Source: Belliella kenyensis
Lineage (GTDB): Bacteria > Bacteroidota > Bacteroidia > Cytophagales > Cyclobacteriaceae
Length of the DNA stretch: 64,000 nt
Assembly: GCF_022549675.1 (NCBI RefSeq)
Contig: NZ_JAKZGR010000001.1
Span: 186,001 to 250,000, forward strand
Direction of reading: 5' to 3'
The translations under genes were made by a program, and so were the position numbers. This document shows, piece by piece, positions 8,349 through 19,400 of this stretch; position 1 is the stretch's first letter, and every line of letters begins with the position of its first letter. The notes under the pieces are model-generated. The model was not told the origin of the DNA. It was given only the letters and a program-made list of their open reading frames with translations, and did not search any database.

Positions 8349-9809
8349 TTACCAATCCACATATATTGGTTTTGAAAACCACGGTAATTTAACAACACTT
8401 ATGCTCCATGGCAGATTTTCTAATAGTAGATCCTGAGCCATTCTTTTTACAACTAACCTATGATTGTCTTCTTCTAGTTTGCCCTCTCTGAGAAAAAACA
8501 AGTCTCTCAAGGCTTCTGGAGAGGTAAATTTTAACCTTTTCCAGTTTGATAGAATAGCGTTGAAAAGATTAGAAATTTCTTCTTTGATACTTTCTTCTAG
8601 GATGAAAAATCTATCAACAGGATAGTTTTGAGGTATACCACAGAGGTATTTTTCAAAAACCAGTTGATACTCTGGTGGCTGCTCTTTACCACTTGATATG
8701 TAATGTAAAGCATGAATTGCTAAGTCAATTTTATCTTTGGATACAGACTTTTTTTGATCCAAAACTTCTATTTTTCTAAAGAAATTCTCCAAGAAAGGAT
8801 GTATGATTATCAAGCCAGCGTTTTGAATGTAATGGACATTATTATCAATTTTCTGCCTAATGTCTTTGGTGTCAGCTTTTGACATAGCATCATACTGATT
8901 TTCAAATTTAATTTTCAATATTGAAGTGAGGTTGGCCTTGTTAGAACTGACCTGCCCATGTTTCAAAAGACTTACAATTTCTTTATCTGAGTACCTAATA
9001 CTAGGTTTCAAGGGGCTAGTTGAAATATTTGGAAATAGGCTAGTAACTAATTTCGATAAGAAAGCTAAGATCTCAATTTTAGGCTTACCGAAATGCTTTA
9101 AAATTGCCTTTAAGAAAAAGGTTGAATTTTCTGAAAAATACCAATTTCTATAAAAAATCAATGCAAGTGTCAGTGCCCTTTTTACAGCATCGGTCTCTAG
9201 TATGATAATCCTTTGCTCAAACAAAGACAAATTCGTATCATGGCCCAAGTTCAAAAGTTTAATGATTTGATTGTTTTTAAATTGGAAAAGTAGTCTTAGA
9301 AATGTATTTGGTTTATTTCTCAACAGTTGCTTGATGCTTTGTAGCTGTTTTCTATTTTGTGGCTTATTTTCTTTAAACTCTAAGAGGTTGTGCAAATAAA
9401 CATTGATATCAAAATCACTCGGGCAATACCATGGTAGTCTTCCTGTAGTTAGGTACTCAAGCAGAATCTCCTCGGACTTTATATTTGTACGATGATCATT
9501 ACCCTGCTTTATAGCATCAGCAATAAGAATCTCATCTAATCTACTTTTGAGCCTTTCTATCAATTTTTGTTCCGTCAAAAATGCTTCATTTTGATTCAGA
9601 AGCATATTTTCAATATCGATTTCAAGATTGACATTCTCAAGTCTGACAACCTCATCAAATTGATATTGCAATAAAAGTTTTTCCAATATAGGAAGCACAT
9701 AATGATGTACAAATCCATCAACATCTCTCATAATTTGCTTTGATGTCAATTTGGATTTGATATGAATATCAAATTCAAGCTTCTCTATTAAAACTTCATT
9801 GCCTATCAT
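8349..9809 (-). CDS. Contractile injection system tape measure protein (Afp14/Pvc14 position)
   Basis: A 486-residue protein of the CIS_TMP family. Diagnostic features are the N-terminal IEKLEFDI...ILEKLLLQY region, the central AGLIIIHPFLENFF motif (family pattern AGL-hydrophobic-HPFL), and the C-terminal ending around LPWSISVVKLPWF. In Afp and PVC the homologue sets tube length inside the particle lumen. It lies between the fibre-position gene and the effector, the same relative place as Afp14. The spacing to the upstream gene is 11 bases. Family assignment is firm; whether it is a true ruler here is by homology. Confidence 0.88.
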   Translation of the reverse strand: MIGNEVLIEKLEFDIHIKSKLTSKQIMRDVDGFVHHYVLPILEKLLLQYQFDEVVRLENVNLEIDIENMLLNQNEAFLTEQKLIERLKSRLDEILIADAIKQGNDHRTNIKSEEILLEYLTTGRLPWYCPSDFDINVYLHNLLEFKENKPQNRKQLQSIKQLLRNKPNTFLRLLFQFKNNQIIKLLNLGHDTNLSLFEQRIIILETDAVKRALTLALIFYRNWYFSENSTFFLKAILKHFGKPKIEILAFLSKLVTSLFPNISTSPLKPSIRYSDKEIVSLLKHGQVSSNKANLTSILKIKFENQYDAMSKADTKDIRQKIDNNVHYIQNAGLIIIHPFLENFFRKIEVLDQKKSVSKDKIDLAIHALHYISSGKEQPPEYQLVFEKYLCGIPQNYPVDRFFILEESIKEEISNLFNAILSNWKRLKFTSPEALRDLFFLREGKLEEDNHRLVVKRMAQDLLLENLPWSISVVKLPWFSKPIYVDW

Positions 9810-9820
9810 TATCCTTCTTA

Positions 9821-12800
9821 TTAAGAATTGGACAATTTTGATAAATGCATGACAATTGGGTCTTCGCTCTTGTCTACGCCCATTTTAAGTCGGGTTTCTA
9901 TAAGCTCTTTCACAAATGGGCTTAACGTTTCAATTTTCTTGCGGTATAAGGAATGCTCCGTATGCCATTCTATCGTATTTAATACCATCGTAAATGCCCA
10001 TTGATACTCTTTTGAGAATCTTTCATCCAAACACAACAGCATGGCATATACCATCAGCATGGAAAGGATGTACACTTCTAATAAATCTTCCCTATATTTT
10101 GAGTATTCCTCTTGAAAAATTCTGGAGTTTAAGCTTTCGAAGGTATACCTAGCCATGTCCAAGTTTCCAATTTCCCTTCCATTTAAGAAATTTTCTGGTG
10201 CCTTTTCATACAATAAAACTACTTGCTGTAAATAGGTCAAATCATTCATTAATGTTTCACCGATTTCTTTTTGGTTTACATATTTGACCATTTGTTTTTT
10301 GTAATCATTCAATCGTTCCTGAGCAGTTGAACTGCATTCAAATTCATTTTTCTCCAAATGCTCAAAATCTAAAACGGCTGTTTCTACACCACATGGCGTT
10401 TGAATGCTTAATAGGACTTCATTTTTTCCAGATGGTACACTTTTTAAAATCAAGCGATCAGAACTTTCAGCATCTAACTTTTGACTATTGAGATACCATG
10501 TGAAATTATTTACTGAAACATTAGAGCTAATGAAATAAGAGTTCAGCTTTTCGTCAAACTGGTAAACTAACTCGACCACCTCTCTAGCTAAAACCTTGAT
10601 AGTCTGATCTATCAACTTTCCGTTTATCATGAATGAGATGGGGCTGTTGAAAGCTGTAAATGCGGCAGATATTATCAGTGAAGAATCTTTGATACTCAAA
10701 CCAGCATAATTGGATTCCAGAGTCACTTTTGTATTTTGTGGTACGGTAGCAAAAGCTACAGCAACCTGCTGCTTTGGATGCTTACAAACTTGATTTGGTA
10801 TAGTAAAGACGACTGTTTGGTCATTATCTTTAGGACTGATGGACAGTTTTGCACTAGCTTTTTCACAAGCTGTGACCACTTCTAATAGAATTGTAATCTC
10901 CTCCTTCAATTTTTCTTCAATGATCAATTCATCTGATCTTGTACTTTTTACCTCTTTACCATTTATAGACCATTGGTATTTGTTGGTATTTATATTTGAT
11001 TTGACAACATGGATTTCCTTTTGCTCATTGTATTCATACGATAGTGAAAGATTTCCTTTTTGAAGTACGGTCAAAGTCTTTTCTAGTAGTTTTTTATCAG
11101 TCATGAATTGAATAGGAATTTCAAAAGACTTAAAATTCTTATCGACCTTTATAGCATGTTTTTCTATAGAAATTCCTGGTAGTGGATTAACCAATTGAAT
11201 ATCCGCATCACTTGGATCAAGTTCAAAAGGTACAGATATGGTTTCATCGGCGCTTTTACAAATGACTGAATCAATATTGAATTTTACTTCCTTCACTTTC
11301 TCAACTGGAGGTGTGACCATAAATGAGATCGCGGGTTGTTTTGAGCAGCATCTATATGGTAAGGCAAAGTCTGCAATGACTGAATTGTCTTTACTTTGAT
11401 AGAGTAACACAAAAGTACCTGCCTCTGGAACTCCTGCCATATGTTCTAGTCCTGGGTGTTGCGCCACAAAATTTTCAAATTTTGTGGCATGCAAGATCAT
11501 TTTTTTTCTCTCGTTGATTTCTAACAATATTACTTTCAAGAAATCAGCAGCACAACAATTCTCTTTCAATCTATTTAATATCGCAGTATAATGTTCCTCG
11601 AAGTTTTTTCTTATATAATCATTTTGAGGGTCGTTAATCGTTTCGGTGATCAGGCTGAATGCATCATTGGTTAATGTACACAGATTCTCTAATGCACTTT
11701 CAAATAGTCTCAGACTGTTTTCATTGACAGCGTTGATATCCTTGGGGATACGATTGATGTATACATTGATTGCAGCCATCAGTCGAGTAGGGTAGGTGAC
11801 CCTTATGTCTTTGTCTATCTGTAACCATTCGTTGAGGTTAGGTATGACTTTCTTTATATCTGATTCAAAAACTGCAACATAATCGTGATATGATAGATTG
11901 GTATTTACGTACTGAATAGATTCAAAACCTTTTCCTATATCTTCGGCACCATCATAGACTATCAAGCTATAGTATGAAGGGTTAATTTTTGAATACTTAG
12001 TGGCTTCGGTTTCATATTGGATATCTGACGAAGTTTTCTTTTCCTCAGTAATGGGACTTGTACTAGATGACCCTAATTTTAAAATTGATGCTATGCTACT
12101 ACTTTTCGATGCATATCGTTCGTCTTCTATCATGACATTTGCATATCTTGATGATGCATAACTAGCAGGTAACTCAATTCCGACTATTTCTCTTTCAAAA
12201 AAATCTTTGATATGACCATGTCCTCCATCAGGTTTTGTACTAAAACCAGTCAAAAAAGCACTAACCGTTTGGAGCAAACAGCTCTGTTGAGCTTTCCATG
12301 CTGAATATTGGGCATGAAGGTCTTGAAAATGTATGGGATATTGGTCAAGATTGATATCATCTATAACGAGGTCAGCATTGAGGCAAATCACATCAAAGTT
12401 GAGCCCATATTCTATGCGTTTCTGATTTATAGTAGCAAGTGCATTAGCCCAATTTTTTGAATAACTTCCTTCTATTCTTACAAAATCCAAATGGCTTAAT
12501 TGCTGACGAAATCTAGATTCATTGTTGATACTTTGCTGATCAAGATCCGAAAGACCAAACTTCCAGAATGATCTCAATGCCTCATTTGATGTATAGTATC
12601 TGGGAATTGCTTTATCACTTAAATCAGCTCGTTGTATTGAAGGCCGCAATTCAATTGCCAGTGTGTTTGATTGTTGGTAATTGTTGATTTTAGCTTCAAA
12701 TCTATGAAGTAAAGAAGTAATTTTTGATCTGATGTCATGATCACTTGAAATGGCCTTTGATTTGTAAAATTTGTGTCTGTAAGTCGTATCCTTATGATTT

Positions 12801-13780
12801 CCAAGCAGCAGATGCTTAGGAAAGGCATCAATGGGATGGTTGCATATGGAATCTAATTTTAATGTAAGATTCAATATTTCATTGTACGTGCTTATCAAAT
12901 CCGTCAAAAAATTGTAATTATATTGACTATTTGGAAAAACTTTTGGAGTATAAACATTCTTGCTTCTTAATATTTCAGGGATTTGAAAACCCAATGCTGT
13001 ATGCAAAGTCCCAAACAAGTCTAAACATAGTTTATTGAACTTCGTAGCCGTTGACAAACATACTTGGTTATACTTATTGAGGTCAATTTTACCATCATTA
13101 GAGATCAATTCTTTGGCTAATATTCTATTGATTTGAAAATCAGGCTGAGGTAAGCCTTTTATTGCTTTGAATTGCTGAAAAATGGCATCCTTTGGAAGTA
13201 AATAATTCTCTACATCCTTTGCATGGATCATGAAGTATTTAAGATTGAATGTTTCAGGTATCCCCTGACTATCGCAATCAGTTGTATTACAGACATCGTA
13301 GGGTTTGGAATAATTTTCAAGGTAGAGCACCACGACCATATCCGTGATATTTATTTCTGTTAGCTTTTTGGCGCCTGATGAAGCTTTTATTTCTGATGCT
13401 GTAAGTAGTTCAAAAATAGGTATATAGGATTTTTTTTCATCCAAAAATCGAGGATATTCTACCTTGTGGTTATTAAAGGGAGCATATCCTACAAAATCAA
13501 TTTTAGGAATTGTAAGGGCTGTTGTTATCTTATTCGCAACTTTAGAATGAAGCTTAATCAGGTCACCATCTGTAGTCAAAGCGGACCCTTGACTTATGGT
13601 CAAAACCTGATTATCATAACTGACATCAAATCCACAAACTATTCCAGCACCAGTGAGAGCAAGTCTCGAAAGTCTATCTTGACTATCAAGATAATGTATG
13701 AGCAGATTGAGTTGAGCTGCTGTAAGCAACTGATTATCTGCAAATGATTTATAGCCTGAAGGAATGTCGAAGAGTTTCAT
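9821..13780 (-). CDS. Large eCIS baseplate/fibre-position protein with duplicated Ig-like module
   Basis: A 1319-residue protein in the position of the Afp13/Pvc13 tail fibre, between the gp7-like and tape measure genes. The N-terminus (ADNQLLTAAQLN, then LTGAGIVCGFDV near residue 45) looks like an anchoring module found in Bacteroidota eCIS loci. The body is mixed helical. A tandem duplication of about 158 residues starts at C841 (CKSADE) and C999 (CKHPKQQ). Each copy ends with a Tyr/Trp strand of PKD/Ig type (KYQWSINGKEV versus FTWYLNSQKL) followed by a SD-(E/R)-LI motif. The C-terminus is helical. It may be a host-binding fibre or part of a baseplate cage. No enzymatic motif was seen. Confidence 0.65.
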   Translation of the reverse strand: MKLFDIPSGYKSFADNQLLTAAQLNLLIHYLDSQDRLSRLALTGAGIVCGFDVSYDNQVLTISQGSALTTDGDLIKLHSKVANKITTALTIPKIDFVGYAPFNNHKVEYPRFLDEKKSYIPIFELLTASEIKASSGAKKLTEINITDMVVVLYLENYSKPYDVCNTTDCDSQGIPETFNLKYFMIHAKDVENYLLPKDAIFQQFKAIKGLPQPDFQINRILAKELISNDGKIDLNKYNQVCLSTATKFNKLCLDLFGTLHTALGFQIPEILRSKNVYTPKVFPNSQYNYNFLTDLISTYNEILNLTLKLDSICNHPIDAFPKHLLLGNHKDTTYRHKFYKSKAISSDHDIRSKITSLLHRFEAKINNYQQSNTLAIELRPSIQRADLSDKAIPRYYTSNEALRSFWKFGLSDLDQQSINNESRFRQQLSHLDFVRIEGSYSKNWANALATINQKRIEYGLNFDVICLNADLVIDDINLDQYPIHFQDLHAQYSAWKAQQSCLLQTVSAFLTGFSTKPDGGHGHIKDFFEREIVGIELPASYASSRYANVMIEDERYASKSSSIASILKLGSSSTSPITEEKKTSSDIQYETEATKYSKINPSYYSLIVYDGAEDIGKGFESIQYVNTNLSYHDYVAVFESDIKKVIPNLNEWLQIDKDIRVTYPTRLMAAINVYINRIPKDINAVNENSLRLFESALENLCTLTNDAFSLITETINDPQNDYIRKNFEEHYTAILNRLKENCCAADFLKVILLEINERKKMILHATKFENFVAQHPGLEHMAGVPEAGTFVLLYQSKDNSVIADFALPYRCCSKQPAISFMVTPPVEKVKEVKFNIDSVICKSADETISVPFELDPSDADIQLVNPLPGISIEKHAIKVDKNFKSFEIPIQFMTDKKLLEKTLTVLQKGNLSLSYEYNEQKEIHVVKSNINTNKYQWSINGKEVKSTRSDELIIEEKLKEEITILLEVVTACEKASAKLSISPKDNDQTVVFTIPNQVCKHPKQQVAVAFATVPQNTKVTLESNYAGLSIKDSSLIISAAFTAFNSPISFMINGKLIDQTIKVLAREVVELVYQFDEKLNSYFISSNVSVNNFTWYLNSQKLDAESSDRLILKSVPSGKNEVLLSIQTPCGVETAVLDFEHLEKNEFECSSTAQERLNDYKKQMVKYVNQKEIGETLMNDLTYLQQVVLLYEKAPENFLNGREIGNLDMARYTFESLNSRIFQEEYSKYREDLLEVYILSMLMVYAMLLCLDERFSKEYQWAFTMVLNTIEWHTEHSLYRKKIETLSPFVKELIETRLKMGVDKSEDPIVMHLSKLSNS

Positions 13781-13800
13781 GACTTTGGATTTAGAATTTG

Positions 13801-16446
13801 CTAAATATTAGATTTACCTAGTATGATTTTTCCAGCCATGTCATTGTTATCACAATCATGTAACTGTCCTGGTAAATAGTAATTATTAAGATTTTGAATG
13901 GCATTGATAAGCTGAGGTAGGGAGTTTTGCTTTCCTGAAGCTTTTTCCTCTAGAAAATTCTTGAAATATGTTTCAAATTGTAACAGATCATTTTGCTCAG
14001 GCTCTACGGTGTTTTTCCTATGTCCCACCCAGCAAATCTTTGCTAAGATATGAGCTGGAATTTCACGCCTGATCAAGTTTTCAGCAAATTTTCTAAAATT
14101 TATATCAGAGAATCGTTGCGTATATCCTGGTAACACAATGCTCAACCTAAACGAATAGGGATCGCTGCTACAAGATTTGGTACAATCATCAGCGCAGATG
14201 GTAAGGTAATGATCCTCTTTGACCTGATTTTTACCCTCAGGGAGCAATAGAATATGTTCTAAAACATGTATTCCTTCATCTGAAAATGTAAATGCTAGAA
14301 ACTTTAATGTTTCCAGAACTGCGTTTCTGACTTTTTCCAAAGAGTTGAAAAACCTATACTGTCTTGCTATGATCCTTTTGGGATCATTGACAGATTTGAT
14401 TCTTGGGTTGATGATATTGAATGAATACTTACCGTTTTCGGATTTCACCAATTCCACTACATCTACAGTCTTCCTTTTGAAATTACCATTTTCAATATTT
14501 GAAATTGCAGCTTTATCAGAGTTGATTGCTTTATAAATGTTTTGGTACATTTCTTTTTCTGCATCATGAAAGCTGTCATAGTTTTCTGTAGCAGTCAATA
14601 TGATTTGGTTGTCATCATCTCTTATTCTCCATCTGTATTGAGTGGCATTTACTTTATAGAGTTCTACATATTTCTCTGTGATCGTTTCCCTTTTGTACGA
14701 ATTGTCGGCTGACATCTTGATACCTAGCAATCCGGCAATTCTATTTTCTAAGCCAGATACATTGGTGCTGTTCCAAAGGTTATCTGCACTTTGTTTATAG
14801 TAGAAGAAAGCGCCAGCTCTTCGACTGCTGATATGATCATAGTTTTCTAAAAACGATTGCTTGTTGGCGTTTACAATTTCCTCTGAAGAGTCACCATAAA
14901 TGTTTTTCATCAGAAATGCATAATTCCCAAAGTTCTCTGCAAATCTTGCAATCAGGTGATTTTTGATCGTAGATATTCTCTTTGCCTTGTTGTCGAATTT
15001 ATCGAACAGTGTACTAGGATCAAAATCTTCAAAATTTGCAATTAGGTCTTCTATTCCCTTCATACTGGAAACTACTTGTGTAAAATAGCTGTCTTCAAGA
15101 TTATTTTGTATAGCAAGTTGTTCTTTTACTCGCTCAAGCTGCATAAAATAACTAGCTAAAACTTGATCAAAAAATAGCAAGTAAGCCTTCAATTGTTTCA
15201 CTTGAGCATGCCTAAGTGGTGGTTCATTTGTTGAAATACCATGTATGCCAATACCATAGTTATCTGGGAAATTCAATGAAATACTTTGATAACCACTTAG
15301 CTGATAGCGTGCTCCTTCAGGCAATTGAAGTGTATTATTAAGTGTTTTGTTTTGTAGTGATTGGGCAATATTTTTATATAATAAATTTTTATAATCCTCA
15401 ATTTTTTTGGGACTCATATTGATTGGTAAGCCTTCTTTTTTGAATGAAAAAGTACTTTGATTTTTACAAATTGCAGGCTTATGATTTGGCTTCAAGCAAA
15501 GATTCCATGCGTCTTCATTTCCTTTTGAGTCTTGACAAAAGCTAATGCTAATATCATGGATAAGCTGAACCCCATCAATCTGAAGTATAAGATTGATCAA
15601 ATCACTTAATCTAACTGCATTTCTCAATTGACTTTTGGTCAAGTCATCATCTAGGATAAAGCCGTGATTCAGGAGCGGTCCATCAAAAATAGTCGTGATA
15701 GGATGACCAAGTTGTATCATTTCCCCTAGGGAATACCATTTAATTTTCGGTGAAAAATAATCTTCAATAGTCAATAAAATCTTAGCTTGTATAAGGTTTT
15801 CATCAGCAGTTGGATGAAGTTCGATGTCTGCACATATCTTTACTTCTTGTTTCTCTATCTTTTTGATATCAACCAAGTCTTCACACAGATTGCGATTTGC
15901 ATGATAAACATTTCTAATACTTTCGATTAACTGTCTTTCATTTTCAATATTATCATCCAAATCTAACCATAAAGTATAAAGTCCTTTTACTGGTGTCTGA
16001 TGAGTAAGATCTTCTGGAATTCCTTCCAAAATCTTATTGCTTAGGCTCACTTTTCCATCTTTACAGTTGACATAAAGGGTCTTAGAAAAGGGAGCTAAAA
16101 AACAATTATTGATTTGAAGAGGTGCTACATCCAAAAAGAGTTTTCGATAATCCAAACTAGTCAAAGCTTGATTAGTCAAGATTTGATGTGCTTCATAGAA
16201 TTGTCTAAAATCATCATCAGAATGGAGAAGATCGGAAATTGGCATATTGATTCTAAGCCCTAAATCCGTGATGGCATAGCACAAAATCTCCAAAGTTGTA
16301 ATCCCAGGATCATGGGTATTGTAATCTGTCCATAGTTTTCCTCCAAACTGCTCTATATATTCGATTCCCTTTTTTCTAAGAAAATCAAAATCCATGTCAT
16401 CTAATGATTGAAGATTTTTCGATATCGTAAGGTCAGAAAGTGCCAT
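13801..16446 (-). CDS. eCIS baseplate wedge protein, gp7-like (Afp12/Pvc12)
   Basis: An 881-residue protein. The start (FDFLRKKGIEYIEQFGGKLWTDYN cut into family blocks, then HDPGITTLEILCYAITDLG, residues 23-65) is the hallmark N-terminus of CIS wedge proteins. The rest is a mixture of helical and beta segments with no enzymatic motif. A C-terminal region with LEHILLLP and AHILAKICWVG is also typical. It pairs with the gp6-like protein encoded 4 bases upstream to form the baseplate wedges around the spike. It is slightly shorter than the gp6-like partner, as in Afp/PVC. Assignment is by motif and order. Confidence 0.85.
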   Translation of the reverse strand: MALSDLTISKNLQSLDDMDFDFLRKKGIEYIEQFGGKLWTDYNTHDPGITTLEILCYAITDLGLRINMPISDLLHSDDDFRQFYEAHQILTNQALTSLDYRKLFLDVAPLQINNCFLAPFSKTLYVNCKDGKVSLSNKILEGIPEDLTHQTPVKGLYTLWLDLDDNIENERQLIESIRNVYHANRNLCEDLVDIKKIEKQEVKICADIELHPTADENLIQAKILLTIEDYFSPKIKWYSLGEMIQLGHPITTIFDGPLLNHGFILDDDLTKSQLRNAVRLSDLINLILQIDGVQLIHDISISFCQDSKGNEDAWNLCLKPNHKPAICKNQSTFSFKKEGLPINMSPKKIEDYKNLLYKNIAQSLQNKTLNNTLQLPEGARYQLSGYQSISLNFPDNYGIGIHGISTNEPPLRHAQVKQLKAYLLFFDQVLASYFMQLERVKEQLAIQNNLEDSYFTQVVSSMKGIEDLIANFEDFDPSTLFDKFDNKAKRISTIKNHLIARFAENFGNYAFLMKNIYGDSSEEIVNANKQSFLENYDHISSRRAGAFFYYKQSADNLWNSTNVSGLENRIAGLLGIKMSADNSYKRETITEKYVELYKVNATQYRWRIRDDDNQIILTATENYDSFHDAEKEMYQNIYKAINSDKAAISNIENGNFKRKTVDVVELVKSENGKYSFNIINPRIKSVNDPKRIIARQYRFFNSLEKVRNAVLETLKFLAFTFSDEGIHVLEHILLLPEGKNQVKEDHYLTICADDCTKSCSSDPYSFRLSIVLPGYTQRFSDINFRKFAENLIRREIPAHILAKICWVGHRKNTVEPEQNDLLQFETYFKNFLEEKASGKQNSLPQLINAIQNLNNYYLPGQLHDCDNNDMAGKIILGKSNI

Positions 16447-16450
16447 AATT

Positions 16451-19400
16451 TTAGACTTTGCTACAGTGATCTTCGGATAGGTTTATGCTGTGTAATATAT
16501 CGCTAACTAGGATATTCTTTGGTGAACTTGGTTTAGCTGAATGGCTTTCAATCTTATTATTTACCTTCATCTCAAACTTTGAAATGTGACTTATATATTC
16601 AAGATTTTCAATAAAGTATATGATTCTGCTGCGATGGTACTCTCTATTGAAATCTATAGGCCGATCTCTTTCAAACGCCCATGGTGATAGGTGTCGAGTG
16701 AGGTCTTCGTTCAGTTTAGCTTGGTAATGGTTGAAGTCCAATCCCTTATTAAGAACAATATTCACATTGATGCTCACTATTTCATACTCAGGATTGATGA
16801 CATGAAGTTCTACTGATGGGCTAGTATGCAAGCTTATGAAAGCTTTGATCTCATCTAATTTGGACCTGCTGACTCTAGGGTAGGTGATAGCGTCCAGATT
16901 GATTTGCTTGATAAAAGGAATGACGACAATAGTTACATGTCCTGGTGCATTGAAGCAATCAGGCTTGGAATGGTTCAAGCATTTTACAATCATCAATTCA
17001 GGAAATTCCTCCAAGATAAGTTGCTCAAAATCCCACATGGTGATAGCCCTTTGTTTGTGCCTCAATCTTTCAGACGCTCGCTTATAGAAGTCTCTGTCCA
17101 ACTCAATACTTCTTCCTCCAAAGCTTTCGTAAGGTTGATAGACTCCCTTTATTTGGGGAATGCGTTGCTCGATTTTTGAGATGGTTTTGCTGGGTAGTGG
17201 CTCTGGTAAATGGTTTGCAGAGAGAGGGTTTTTCAACTTAAGCTTTATCGCCTGTGCATGAATGTTGAAGCATTTGCTCACAGCATTATGTTTTGTATCG
17301 ATGGTCGCAGAAAGCCAAACCAAATTAGGTTCAAATACGGAATTGTTTTCATCAAGAATTTCTGGTAGAGCAATTTTAACCAAACCAGATCTTAAAAAAT
17401 TGTTCGTTTCATTCACTAAAATGGCATTATCAGGTAATTTTTCCCACTTATTTTTGGACAAAATGTGCCAAGAGATAGGCGATGAAATAGATTCAAGAGG
17501 ATCCTCAGTACCTTCATCCATTTGGAAAAGTAATGAAAGTATATCTCTAGATTTGCAATTCTTTAGACCTAGAAATAACTTCCCGGAGGGAGTATAAGAA
17601 TTGGGAAGTAAAGTTTTGTGCTCCATTTTACCGATCCCAAAGGGGTGAATGTGATAGACACTCACATCATTGCTATTGCTTGAGAAGTCTACTCCTGCAT
17701 GATAGCTGAATTCCAAATCACTAGCTAAAGGAGTATAAGGTTCATTTGGCAATATCTTCTCAGCGTCATTAGAGGTCAGTACCATGGCTAAAATCTTTGG
17801 GTAGATCTCGTGCAAGAATGAATTTTGAAGGTTGACTCTGATTTTTGAAGTCGGATAATTCTTAATTTGATCGACTAATTTTAACCGAAAAGAATTGTTG
17901 TCATTTTGAAAGAGTTGATTACTATCGGGATTGAGATTCCGAATTTTAATCCCATTTTCGAGCAATTCGGTGGATACTTTAAAATCATAAGCTCCATTTA
18001 CAATTTTGGTACTTTGTGTATTATTTTGTTTCAGTTCTTCATTTTTTTCTAGTTGCTTTTTAGTTTGCTCATCAATACTTCCTTTGTTCCGCTTGATCAT
18101 TTTTATAATATTGTCCTGTTCTTTTTGAAGTAGATAGGCATGTCTTATAGAATTTGCAAAAGCACTCGAGGAAACAGGTTTTTTTGCCTCTTCGATATAG
18201 GCTTGATAATGATTAGCAAAATCTTCAGGTGTATTTTTCCAATCAAATGCTAATTGCAAAAATGTACAATGCTTAGAAAATGCCTCTGGATAGGAAAAGC
18301 TAAAGCTAGATCCCTTGAACGGCCTAGTGGTAAAGGGGTAAAATGGTTTTTGAGGATTGATCTGGGTATGGTCATTTTCTAAAAGGATATTTTTTACCTC
18401 AGTGACCTCAACATTTACTTTAATATTCTGAATAGCCTTACTGCTAAGTTCTCGGAATATAGAAAAACCAGTGGGTGAGTTGGTATCAACTTTAAACTTT
18501 ACACTTGGACTTTCATTTAATTGAGGTACAGAAGATAAGATACCAATAGGGGGAAAGTTACTATCCAGCTCAATTGACAATATGAACTTTCGGTTATGTG
18601 AAGACATTTGACTGATCAATGCCGGGTTGATAACAATCCAATCTTTCGCAGTAGAAATTGATAATTCTACATTAGATTTGAATTGATTGATATTGAAGCT
18701 TATGCTTTGATGAAATTCAAAATCTAAAATTATCAACCTCTTGCCTTCCTTCAATTCAAGTATGGGAGAGCTTAAGATAAAACCTAAGTTTGGTTTGAAT
18801 GAATTTGAGTCAGCTAGTGAATCATCAGGAGTATAGCCAAATGGCCACCAATTTTCACCATTCTTGATAAAATCACTTTCCTCCTCTGCGAAGTCTTTTA
18901 TTCTGAAAACATTAATAGCATTTGAGTCACTAAAAACGTTTCTTATCGCCTCGATTTCTATCTTATTGATACTAGATTCATCTGGATTGAAATAAAGTAA
19001 TGGCTTGCCATCATTACTTTTTCCTGCATTGAATGTTGTATTTGCTGGTATTTGATACTGGAGCATTTGCTTGGCCAGCTCAATGATCACATACACGCTA
19101 TCTGCTATAGGCTTCTTCTTTTCTAGCTGTAAGACATTCTGATAGTAGAAATCTAAATGCCTCTTGCTTAAGTCATTAAATCTGTCTTTACTTTGATCCA
19201 GAAGTTGTATAAATGCCATGAAGAGCGTCAAGTGTGGAGATAAATCTCCTTTATCTTTGAACTCTTGAATGGTTTTATGAAGAGCTTCTTTGATTGAATT
19301 CTGTTCAAATGTATTTTTGAATTTGAGGCTAGCCTCACTTAGGTTCAATTCATTGAAAAAGTCAGCCCAATGTCCATCCTTGATATTATCTTCATTGAAA

